From CAWAMD01 sp963783045 (GTDB lineage Bacteria > Actinomycetota > Nitriliruptoria > Nitriliruptorales > Nitriliruptoraceae), in the NCBI GenBank assembly GCA_963783045.1, contig CAWAMD010000001.1:434001-498000 (forward strand): a stretch of DNA of 64,000 bases, in the 5' to 3' direction. Under the pieces are notes generated by a model. The model searched no databases, was not told the origin of the DNA, and saw nothing but the letters and a program-made list of their open reading frames with translations. Of this stretch, positions 1 to 9,864 are shown piece by piece (the first letter of the stretch is position 1; each line of letters starts with the position of its first letter). Both the position numbers and the translations under genes were made by a program.

Positions 1-3000
1 ACCTCTCCACCGAACGTCCGCAGCGACAGCGGCGGCGTCCTGCTCAACGAAGGCCTGATCCGTATCAGCAAGACGTTGCGGCTGTACGGCACCCTGCGCT
101 TCGTGAACTCCGGCACGGTCGAGATCGCCGAGGGCGTCCTGATCGACGCCTACGACCCGGGAGTCACCGTCGTGCAGGCCGCCGGCTCCCTCGACCCGCG
201 CGTGCGGGTCTACCGCGGCCGGTTCGTCCACGACGGCGGCACGATTACCGACGGTCGGATCCACATCGAGTCGGGGACGCTCGAGTTCGACGCGGGCTCC
301 ACCGTGTCGGCCGGCACCGTCGCCGGGTTCCGGACCAGCGGTTCGAGCGTGCTGATCGGCGATGTTCCCGCGCGTGCGGACGTCCACGTCGAGGGCAACT
401 CCGGCTGGCGGCTGTACAGCGACACCGGGTTCACGAACCGCGGGGTGCTTTCCCTCGGCGGGACCACGGGGTACGCGACCGTGCTCAAGTCCGTCGGACC
501 GGTCGTGAACTACGGCACCATCCGTTCGCTGACCGGGAGCGCTCCCCGCTACCTGGTGGGGCCCGCGTTCGAGAACCGCGGCGTGCTGCAGCTCGACCGT
601 GACCTGGAGCTGAGCGGGACCGGCGCCAGGTTGGTCAACCACGGGACGGTGGTCGCCGCCGACGCCGTCCACAACGACGAGGGTGCGCTCGTGACCCCGG
701 CCGCACACCTCATCGCCACGGGCACGCAGAGCGTGGAGCAGTTCGCCGGCGTCCTCGACCCCAAGGTGCGGGTCAGCAGCGGCCGGTTCCGCTACGCGGG
801 CGGCACCATCGGCGAAAGCAGCCGGGTGGATCTGCGATCGGCGACGCTCGAGTTCGCTCCGGGCGCCAGCGTGCCGGCGGCGACGACCGTCGGGTTCCAG
901 ACCTCCGGCAGCGTCGTGCTCGAGGGCGAGATCCCGGCGGGGGCGGTCGTCAAGCAGCTCGGCGGGTCCGGCGAGAAGCTGCTTTGGACGACGGGTCTCG
1001 TCAACCGGGGGACGATCGAGCTCGGTGGCAGCAACGGCGGCTACCCGGCGACGCTGCAGTCGAACGGGACGGTCGTCAACCACGGCACGATCCATGCGCT
1101 GGCCGAGGCCTCGCCGATCAGCATGCAGGTCGCGCGTCTCGAGAACGAGGGCTCGGGGACGTTGCAGGCCGACAAGCGCATTTCCTTCGACCTGACCGAC
1201 GCCGTACTCGTCAACCGTGGCGACATCGTCGTCACCGCGGACGTCCTGTACGCGAACGCGCCGGGGCAGACGTTCCGGCAGGAGTCGGGCAGCCTCGACC
1301 CCGGCGGTCGAACTGGCGCTCCGGCACGTTCGGGTACGTGGGCGGGACGATGACGGGAACGGTGCCGGTGAAGCTGTACAACACGGCGCTGGTGTTCGAG
1401 CCGGCAGCGGTGGTGCCGGAGGGGACCACGGCACGGTTCGAGACGTCCGGGAGCTCGACGCTGGCGGGTGACGTGCCGGCGGGTGCGGTGATCAAGCAGC
1501 TGGGCGGCTCGGGTGACGAGCTGTACGCCGCCGCGGACTTCGTCAACCGCGGCACGATCCAGCTCGGGGGGACCAGCGGCTTCAATGCGACGCTGCAGGT
1601 CGAGGGCACCCTGCTGAACCGGGGCCTCATCCACGGTCTTGCCGAGACCTCGCCGCTCTCGATGTACGTGCTGCGGCTCGAGAACGAGGGCACGTTGCAG
1701 GCCGACCGGCAGATGCGGTTCGACCGTTCCGGGGCGAGCCTGGTGAACCGGGGCACGATCACGACGACCGGCACGGCCGACCTGTACACCATGGTGTCGG
1801 GGCAGACGTTCCGGCAGGAGTCGGGCAGCCTGTCGCCGGCGGTGAACTGGCGCTCCGGCACGTTCGGGTACGTGGGCGGGACGATGACGGGAACGGCGCC
1901 GGTGCAGCTGTACCAGACGGCGCTGGTGTTCGAGCCGGAGTCGGTGGTGCCGGAGGGGACCACGGCACGGTTCGAGACGTCCGGGAGCTCGACGCTGGCG
2001 GGTGACGTGCCGGCGGGTGCGGTGATCAAGCAGCTGGGCGGCTCGGGTGACGAGCTGTACGCCGCCGCGGACTTCGTCAACCGCGGCACGATCCAGCTCG
2101 GGGGGACCAGCGGCTTCAATGCGACGCTGCAGGTCGAGGGCACCCTGCTGAACCGGGGCCTCATCCACGGTCTTGCCGAGACCTCGCCGGTCTCGATGTA
2201 CGTGCTGCGGCTCGAGAACGAGGGCACGTTGCAGGCCGACCGGCAGATGCGGTTCGACCGTTCCGGGGCGAGCCTGGTGAACCGGGGCACGATCACGACG
2301 ACCGGCACGGCCGACCTGTACACCATGGTGTCGGGGCAGACGTTCCGGCAGGAGTCGGGCAGCCTGTCGCCGGCGGTGAACTGGCGCTCCGGCACGTTCG
2401 GGTACGTGGGCGGGACGATGACGGGAACGGCGCCGGTGCAGCTGTACCAGACGGCGCTGGTGTTCGAGCCGGAGTCGGTGGTGCCGGAGGGGACCACGGC
2501 ACGGTTCGAGACGTCCGGGAGCTCGACGCTGGCGGGTGACGTGCCGGCGGGTGCGGTGATCAAGCAGCTGGGCGGCTCGGGTGACGAGCTGTACGCCGCC
2601 GCGGACTTCGTCAACCGCGGCACGATCCAGCTCGGGGGGACCAGCGGCTTCGATGCGACGCTGCAGTCGGCCGGGACGGTCCTCAACAGGGGCGTGATCC
2701 AGGCGCTCGACGAGATCTCACCGACGCGGATCACGATCGCCGCTCTGGACAACCAGGGTCTGCTCGACCTGGACCAGGACACGGCCTTCTCGGGAAGCCT
2801 GACCGGCTCGACCGACGGCGTCCTGCGCGGCGGCACCTTCGACCTCGCCGGCGCGCTGTCCGGCGCCCCGCTCGGCATGTTCACCGGCAACGAGGCGACC
2901 CTGATCCTGCGCCCGGGCGGCACGCTGCGCAACGGCTCGTCCACCGATGCGCTGGCCAGCCTCGCCAGCAACGCCGGCACCCTCACGGTCACCGACGGCC

Positions 3001-5981
3001 GCACCTTCGCCGTCGGGTCCTTCACCAACACCGGCGCCGTCACGGTCGACCCGGGCAGCACCCTCGCGGCGTCCCAGGACTACGTCCAGGCCGAGGGCAC
3101 CACGGTGCTGCCGGACCCGACCTCCACCCTGTCCGCCGCAGCCGCGTTCGGTGGGGTCAGGGTCCAGGGCGGCATGCTCACCGGCGTCGGCACCGCCTCC
3201 GGCGGGCTGACCGCCGAGGGCGGCAGCGTCGACCCGGGCGCCGAGGGCGTCCCCGGGGTGCTGCAGGTCACCGGCGACTACACCCAGACCCCGACCGGCC
3301 GCCTCGACGTGTACGTGGCGGGGCCGACGGCGGGCACCGGCCACGACGGGCTGACCGTCTCCGGCAACGCCACGGTCGACGGGACCATCGGCGTGCAGCC
3401 GGCCGACGGGTTCTCCCCGCCGGCGGGCGAGCAGTACGTCGTGGTCGACGCCACCGGCGTGACCGGCGGGTTCGCCCAGGCAGACCCCGACGACTTCAAC
3501 GGGCTGCACTACGTCCCGGGGACCAACGCCACCCAGGCGTACCTCGAGGTCGTGCGCGGCCCCTACACCGTCGACGTCGTCAAGGCCGGCGACGGCTTCG
3601 GGGACGTGTACTCCGACGACGGCGGGATCGCCTGCAACGGCGACCCGGCACCCGACTGCTCCGAGGCGTACCCGGGCGGCACCGAGGTGACCCTGCGGGC
3701 GCAGTGGCGCACCTCCAGCAGCCAGTTCGACCGGTGGGAGGGCGCGCCCGAGTGCGGCGTGATCGGTATCTGCACGTTCACGGCGTCGGAGCACCGCACC
3801 GTCACCGCCGTGTTCTCGCTGCGTCCGTTCCCGCTGACGGTGGCCCCGCAGGGCACCGGCACCGGCAACGTCGTCAGCGACCCGGCCGGCATCGACTGCG
3901 GCGACGACTGCACGGAGGAGTACCTGTACGGCGCGACGGTGACGCTGACTGCGACCCCGTCGGCCGACTCGGACTTCGTCGGCTGGGACGTCACCGAGTG
4001 CCCGGGCACCGGCCCGTGCACGCTGACCGTCCAGGCCGCCCAGACGGTACGCCCGACCTTCGAGCTCAAGACCTACCCCGTGACCGTCACGCCGCAGGGC
4101 GACGGCGCCGGGACGGTCGCGAGCGACCTGCCCGGCATCGACTGCGGCGCCGACTGCAGCGAGACCTACACCCACGGCACGACCGTCACCCTGACGGCCA
4201 CGCCGGCCCCCGGGTCGACGTTCACCGGCTGGGGCGTCCCAGCGTGCCCGGGCACCGGCCCGTGCACGCTGACGGTCACGGCGACGCAGGCCCTGACGCC
4301 GAGCTTCGTGCTGCAGACCTTCGCCCTGACGGTCGACCTCGCCGGCACCGGCGCCGGCACGGTGACCAGCGACCCGGCCGGGATCGACTGCGGCACCGAC
4401 TGCGCCGAGACGCTGCCCTACGGGACGGTCGTCACGCTGACGGCCACCCCGGGCGCGAACAGCGTCTTCGACGGCTGGGCCGGCGCCTGCACGGGCACCG
4501 GCACCTGCACGGTGACGATCGACCAGGCACGCAGCGTCACCGCCACGTTCACCCTGCAGCTGCCGAACCTGCAGGTCACCGCCGCGTCGATGCCGCCGGC
4601 ACGCGCGGCGGCCGGCGACACGTTCACCGTGGACGACACCACCCGCAACGTCGGGACCGGCGACGCCGCAGCGACGGTGACGCGCTTCCACCTGTCGACC
4701 GACGGCCTCCTCGACGCCGGCGACGTGCTGACCGGCGAGCGGTCGGTGCCGGCGCTCGCCGCAGGCGTCCTCTCGAGCGGCGCCACCACGGTGACGATCC
4801 CGCTCGACACGCCCGACGGCGTCTACCAGCTGCTGGTCTGCGCCGATGCGGCCGCGGCCGTCACCGAGGCCGACGAGGCGGACAACTGCCGGGTCGCCGG
4901 CACGGTCACCGTCGACGCGACCCAGCAGGTCGCGGTGGCGAGCGGGTTCGACACGGACGCGCAAGGCTGGACCGTGTCGGGTGACCCGGTGCTGCCGGCC
5001 CCGACGCACGAGCCGGCCGGCGGCAACCCGGGCGGGTACCTGAGCGTGACCGACGACGGCAGCGGCGCGACCCTGCGCTGGGTCGCCCCGGCTGCCTACC
5101 TGGGCGATCAGTCGGCCGCCTACGGCGGGTCGCTGACCTTCGACCTCGCGCAGTCGACGACCGACAACCAGGTCGCGGGCACCGACGACGTGCTGCTGTC
5201 CGGCGGCGGGCTGACCCTCGTGTTCGACACCGACCCGGTGCCCGGCACCGGCTGGACCCGCTACGAGGCGCCGCTGCTCGAAGGGGCCGGCTGGATCGTG
5301 CAGTCCACCGGGGGCGCGGCGACCGAGGCCGAGCTGCGTCAGGTGCTCGCGGACGTGACCGGCCTGTCGATCCGTGCCGAGTTCGACAGCACGGGCGGTG
5401 ACGTGGACCGGCTCGACACGGTCGTGCTCTACGCGCCGGTACCGCCGCCGACCCCGGACCTGGTCGTCACGGACGTGCGCGCGGCGGCGCGGGAGGTGAC
5501 CGCTGGCGACCGGTTCGACGTGGACACGCTGATCGCCAACGTCGGCACCGGCCTCGCCGGCCCGTCGCGGGTGACGTTCGCCCTGTCGACCGATGCGCTG
5601 GCCGACGCCGGCGACGTGCCCCTGATCGGCGACCAGCGGGTCGACGGGTTCGACGCCGACCTCAGCAGCCGGCCGCCGGTCACGTCCCTGCAGGTGCCGT
5701 CGAGCGTCACGCCCGGCAGCTACTGGCTGCTGGCGTGCGCCGACGCGGACGGCACGGTCGTCGAGTTCGACGAGACGAACAACTGCACGGCCTCGCCGCG
5801 GCAGCTGGTCGTGACCGCCCCGGTCGGCGACGTACAGGGGACCGGCGGTGGCACCGCCACGACCCGGCCGCCACGGAGCGGCCGCAACACCGGCGGCACC
5901 GCCACGACCACGGACACGACCGGTGATGACGGCGAGGCAACGACAACCACCATCACGACCCGCGCGACACGGACCTCCTGA
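1..5981 (+). CDS. Giant secreted repeat protein, 3' part, one frameshift
   Basis: The reading frame is open from base 1, so the gene starts upstream of the window. It switches frame near 1300-1312, where the first tandem repeat has two extra bases compared with later copies, and then runs unbroken to a TGA at 5981. The N-terminal part is a beta-solenoid-like array with recurring FVNRGTI, GTLLNRG and LENEGTLQAD strands, including tandem 178-residue units. It is followed by four InlB B-type repeats (VTLTATP, FxGW, GTGxCTLTV with paired cysteines) encoded at about 3570-4560, then two CARDB-type domains (around 4570-4920 and 5450-5810), and a Thr/Gly-rich tail. No enzyme motif is seen. An adhesin or surface fibre is the likely role, by inference. 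No LPXTG sorting signal is seen at the C-terminus. Confidence 0.8.
1311..2667 (+). repeat. Tandem 534-bp in-frame repeat (about 2.5 copies)
   Basis: Copies begin at 1311, 1845 and 2379, each starting at the codons for NWRSGTFGYVGG. Spacing is exactly 534 bp (178 codons). Copies 1 and 2 are nearly identical, and copy 3 diverges after about 2667. The repeat encodes beta-solenoid units of the giant repeat protein. Confidence 0.9.
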
Positions 5982-6055
5982 TCGGTGCCACGGCCGACAC
6001 CACGTCGAAGGCCCTGCGCAGCGGCGGCGAGGGCGCGGGCCCGGCTCGGCACGCT

Positions 6056-6783
6056 TCAGGAGGAAGACTGGTCGCCCGTCGCGTCATCGAGGAGCGGGGC
6101 CATCGGTGCGGGCTGATCGGCCGGGGACGCACCCGTTCCCGGCATGGACGCCGGCTGATCATCGTCGTCGAGCGTGAGCACGGTCTCCGCTTCGCTGGCG
6201 GCGTCAGCGAGCAGGGACACCAGCGCCGTCGCAGCGGCACCATCCTCCTCGGGGGCGATGATCGTGTCGAGCACCGGACCGGTGTCGCGACGGCCCGAAG
6301 GCGTGTGTGCGAGCACGATCGTCAGGGCCCCCCGTCTCGCAGCAGCTGGACACGCTTGAGATGATCCAGGTCCCAGCCACGAACATGGCCGTCCGGATCC
6401 TCCACCTCGAGCGACTCATCGTCGACCCGCGCCGTGCTTCGGCCGAGTCGAAAGGCGTGGACGTCGGGCGCCGCCGTGGGCTCCAGAGCTTCGTGGACGA
6501 AGGGTCGTCGTTCCTCTGGCTCGACCTCTGTCCCGCAGTAACGACAGAGCGTGGCTTGACGGAGAATGAGCTCCGAGCAGACGGGGCAGCGCCACCGTAG
6601 CGCCGAGTCATCGGCAAGCACCGCATGGATCGTTGCGATGGGGAAGACGACGTAGCCGTACAGCCACCACAACGCAAACGACCGGCCTTTGTGTGAGGCC
6701 ACCGTCGCCGGGATGAACGCCAAGATCAGTGGCAGCCCGAAAAGTCCGGCCAGGACCGCAAGCGAACCTCCAAACATCCCCAT
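6056..6783 (-). CDS. Small membrane protein with C-terminal zinc ribbon, frameshifted
   Basis: The start ATG at 6783 follows a strong ribosome-binding site (AGGAGG, 6 nt spacing). Two hydrophobic segments span about residues 5-30 and 36-58. The second contains KGRSFALWWLYGYVVFPIA, a pattern of superinfection-immunity-like small membrane proteins. A zinc ribbon follows (CPVC-x11-CRYC). The frame is lost at a run of six C (6328-6333). The downstream frame continues as VLAHTPSGRRD... to a stop at 6056, so the intact product would be about 242 residues. The homopolymer position makes a sequencing slip plausible. It probably acts at the membrane with a cytosolic zinc-ribbon tail; function unknown. 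Confidence 0.65.
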
Positions 6784-7152
6784 CTTCCCCCTCCTGACGA
6801 TCACATCCGCTGCGCCTTCGTTGATACGGGCGGCGGAAACCCGCTCCATTAGCGAGACTCCAATCGACTCTATCGCTCGGTGCCTGAATGCTGAGTGGTA
6901 CGGCGGTCGGGTTTCGGAAGCTCGATTGCACGAGCACGCGATTCGCGGCGAACGGCGGCTCGGGTGGATCGCACGGCGCTCTGCGCCGGCCAGGTGTGGC
7001 CCCGAGGAGAAGACGCTGAGGGCCAAAACGTACAACGTGCACTAGCTAGTCCCGGATAACTATCAGGATCTGAGCGTCTGAACCGGGGTAGTCGACCGGT
7101 TCTGAGCGGTAGAGTCGGGCTGTTTCGTGTGGGGCAGAGAACGGGGGAACTC
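6784..7152. other. Divergent intergenic region
   Basis: This is the 369-bp space between the leftward zinc-ribbon gene and the rightward gene at 7153. It must carry both promoters, but I see no consensus -35/-10 pair and no convincing structured RNA. Confidence 0.5.
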
Positions 7153-7614
7153 ATGGGGGTAACGGCCAAGTCACGTGCGAGTACGTCCCTGGACGGGGAT
7201 ACGGCACTCGAACCGAAGCAGGTCATCGACCTCATCCGGGAGGTCGCCGGTTCCGTGAAAGGAGGCGGCGCAAGCCTGCTCACCACGGGCTTCGCAAACG
7301 CTGGCGCACAGGTCAACGTCGTGCGCGCGAGCGGCACGTCGCTGAGGATGTCTTTGACGTCGGGGAAGCAGCTCGTCGAGCTCTGCACATTCTCGGCGAC
7401 GGCGCGGGCCAATGGTGACGGACGTACCGTCCTTCGAGTCGGGGGCCTCGAGACCTACCGGACGCAGCAGGAGAAGCTGCTGTTCCTGGTCCCGGTCGGT
7501 CCGAAGCAGATCTACGGGATGGCGCCGTACAAGAAGTTTCTGGCAGCGATCCAGTCCGCGCTGCAGGCGAAGGATCCTTCGGCTTCCGTCGCCATCGCGC
7601 AGGCTGCCGCTTGA
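7153..7614 (+). CDS. Conserved small cytosolic protein of unknown function
   Basis: ATG at 7153 is preceded by GGGGGA at 5 nt spacing, which is better than an in-frame GTG at 7129. The 153-residue product has no signal peptide or membrane segment. It has an alternating alpha/beta pattern with a PVGPKQIYGMAPYKKFL stretch near the C-terminus followed by a helix, resembling small actinobacterial proteins annotated as hypothetical. It stands alone between two divergent or secreted-protein genes. I do not recognise a function. Confidence 0.7.
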   Translation: MGVTAKSRASTSLDGDTALEPKQVIDLIREVAGSVKGGGASLLTTGFANAGAQVNVVRASGTSLRMSLTSGKQLVELCTFSATARANGDGRTVLRVGGLETYRTQQEKLLFLVPVGPKQIYGMAPYKKFLAAIQSALQAKDPSASVAIAQAAA

Positions 7615-7733
7615 ACCGCCCGCGTCAGGGGGCCTCACCCCCGGCTGACGCTACTCGACGCGGGGCGTCTGGCGCCTGCGTTCAAGCGACGACGAGGCGG
7701 CACCCCGTTTCACACCAGCCCAAGGAGCTAGCT

Positions 7734-9293
7734 ATGCCGTTCGCCGTTCGCCGCGCCGCGGTTGGCGTCGCCATCATCACCCTCGTGGCCGCGCTCCTGC
7801 TGGCCCGCCCTGCGTCGGGTGCCCAGTTCTGGGATGTGCCGGACGGGTCGGTGTATGCGGGTGCGGTGTCGTGGCTGGTGGGTGAGGGGATCACGACGGG
7901 GGTGTCCTCGGGTGGGTTCGCGCCGCAGGCGCCGGTGACGCGGGGGCAGATGGCGCTGTTCCTGTGGCGGCAGGCCGGGCAGCCGGCCGCGGGGTCGGGT
8001 GCCCAGTTCTGGGATGTGCCGGACGGGTCGGTGTATGCGGGTGCGGTGTCGTGGCTGGTGGGTGAGGGGATCACGACGGGGGTGTCCTCGGGTGGGTTCG
8101 CGCCGCAGGCGCCGGTGACGCGGGGGCAGATGGCGCTGTTCCTGTGGCGGCAGGCCGGGCAGCCGGCCGCGGGGTCGGGTGCCCAGTTCTGGGATGTGCC
8201 GGACGGGTCGGTGTATGCGGGTGCGGTGTCGTGGCTGGTGGGTGAGGGGATCACGACGGGGGTGTCCTCGGGTGGGTTCGCGCCGCAGGCGCCGGTGACG
8301 CGGGGGCAGATGGCGCTGTTCCTGTGGCGGCAGGCCGGGCAGCCTTCGCCGGCCGCCCCACCGACCAGCGAACCGTCGCCGAGCCCATCGCCCAGTCCGT
8401 CGCTGGACCCCCCGCCGCCGCCTCCTCCCGCTCTCCATGACAAGCTGTACCCGGACACGGCGCTGGCTGCTGGCGAGGTCCTCAGCTCCGCCAACGGGGA
8501 ACAGAACTTCGTGATGCAGGGGGACGGCAATCTGGTCCTCTACCGAGGCAGCACCGTGCTGTGGGCCTCCGGCACCGACGGACACCCGGGTGCGCGGGTG
8601 GTCATGCAGAGCGACGGGAACCTGGTCGTCTACAAGGACGGCCGGCCCCTGTGGGACTCGAACACGGACGGCAACCCGGTCGCGTTCCTGGCCGTCCAGG
8701 ACGACGGCAACGTCGTCATCTACGCGCCGACCGGCCGCGCCGTGTGGAGCACCAACACGGTCGTCCAGCCGCCCTCCGGAGGTGGGACGACGGGCGGGGG
8801 CGATCTGGCGAGCCTCTGCGGCAGGACCTACGACTACTCGTGTCTGTCACGCTTCGGGTACGGCGCGGCGGACACGGGCACCTGGGCCGAGTGGTACTAC
8901 CGGTACGCGTCGAGCAACTACCACAACTGCACCCGGTTCGTGGCCTACTACCTGGCCCACTTCCTCAACATGCAACCCCCGGGCGGGTCCTTCGGGGACG
9001 CCTGGAACTGGGGCAAGACTGATGGCGAGGGCGGTCAGACCAGCCGCACGTCGTTGAAGGAACGCGGCTACGCCGTCGACGGCACACCGAGGGTCGGCGA
9101 CATCGCGTGGTACGACCGGGATGCGTACAGCTCCTTCGGCCACGTCGGTGTGGTGGTGGAGGTGGGGGCCGGATACGTGATCGTGGCCAGCGACTCCTAC
9201 ACCGAGCCGGTCGGCTACACGCAGGTCGTGCGTCAGACGCCGTCCGGGCGGTATCCGACAGGGTTCATCCACGTGGGCACGCCGAACTGGTGA
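7734..9293 (+). CDS. Secreted SLH-like / bulb-lectin / CHAP cell-wall hydrolase
   Basis: ATG at 7734 follows AAGGAG at 7 nt. The 519-residue product has a signal peptide (residues about 1-28), then three 60-residue surface repeats (AQFWDVPDGS ... PVTRGQMALFLWRQAGQP) that are identical copies. A Pro/Ser linker (PSPSPSP, PPPPPPP) follows. Next is a bulb-type lectin domain with three sugar-binding motifs (QGDGNLVLY, QSDGNLVVY, QDDGNVVIY). The C-terminal CHAP domain has a Cys in NCTRFVAYYL and a His in FGHVGVVVEV, the expected catalytic pair. The likely role is amidase or endopeptidase cleavage of peptidoglycan at the cell surface, with the repeats and lectin providing wall or glycan attachment. 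The CHAP call is firm; the substrate is inferred. Confidence 0.88.
   Translation: MPFAVRRAAVGVAIITLVAALLLARPASGAQFWDVPDGSVYAGAVSWLVGEGITTGVSSGGFAPQAPVTRGQMALFLWRQAGQPAAGSGAQFWDVPDGSVYAGAVSWLVGEGITTGVSSGGFAPQAPVTRGQMALFLWRQAGQPAAGSGAQFWDVPDGSVYAGAVSWLVGEGITTGVSSGGFAPQAPVTRGQMALFLWRQAGQPSPAAPPTSEPSPSPSPSPSLDPPPPPPPALHDKLYPDTALAAGEVLSSANGEQNFVMQGDGNLVLYRGSTVLWASGTDGHPGARVVMQSDGNLVVYKDGRPLWDSNTDGNPVAFLAVQDDGNVVIYAPTGRAVWSTNTVVQPPSGGGTTGGGDLASLCGRTYDYSCLSRFGYGAADTGTWAEWYYRYASSNYHNCTRFVAYYLAHFLNMQPPGGSFGDAWNWGKTDGEGGQTSRTSLKERGYAVDGTPRVGDIAWYDRDAYSSFGHVGVVVEVGAGYVIVASDSYTEPVGYTQVVRQTPSGRYPTGFIHVGTPNW
7814..8344 (+). repeat. Identical 180-bp tandem repeats (about 2.9 copies)
   Basis: Three consecutive 180-bp units beginning at GCCCAGTTCTGGGATGTG (7822, 8002, 8182) look identical base for base, ending where copy 3 diverges at about 8345. 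They encode the 60-residue surface repeats of the CHAP protein. Confidence 0.95.
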
Positions 9294-9864
9294 GATCGTC
9301 CGCCAGCACGTAGGCCGTGTCCTCGCCGAGCGGCCGCGTGAGGCGAGGGGCGTGTCGGGCCACCGGCACGCCCCTCACGCTGCGCGCGGTGACGGCGACC
9401 GGGCAGCCCGGGGTCTTGTCGCACGACGAGCTACGGCCAACCGCCGGCTAGTCACAAGAGGCCTCCCAAAGATGGCCCGCGATGGGACGCCGATGGGACG
9501 GTCGTGGTACGGGCCGTTCGTACGGTGGCCGCGACCGACGCAGACGAGGAGCACGCAGATGGCCGACCGCCGGTTGGCGCGACGGGTCCGTGGCCACGGA
9601 CTGGTCGCGGCTGCTCCGGCGGAGCCATCGGATATGGCTCTTTCTGATCAGGCGAAGATGACGCACGGAGCAGATGCGCGACCGCGGTCAGTGACCGTAT
9701 GGTCACCCCCATTCGGGCGCTGTGGGCGGCGTCCCGAGGGGGACCCAGCACAGCCAGGGGATCGCAGGGGGCTGAGGGCCGCAGCATGCCGGCCCCTGCA
9801 CGCTCGCGCCTTCCACACAGACTTCGGTGGCGACGCACGCCGCCGTTCGTAAGGGAGCAACACC
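9294..9864. other. Intergenic region, 571 bp
   Basis: Open frames here have no recognisable product. A short direct repeat, GATGGGACG, occurs twice near 9482-9498. It probably contains the promoter of the subtilase gene, but no clear consensus is visible. Confidence 0.4.

Noticed and set aside
2718..5009. 763-residue minus-strand open frame
   Set aside because: Mirror of the InlB/CARDB coding region, rich in Arg and Val; no start context or motif.
7626..7651. Terminator hairpin after the 7153 gene
   Set aside because: GGGGG/CCCCC pairing is present, but the stem is interrupted and lacks a T tract; too weak to list.
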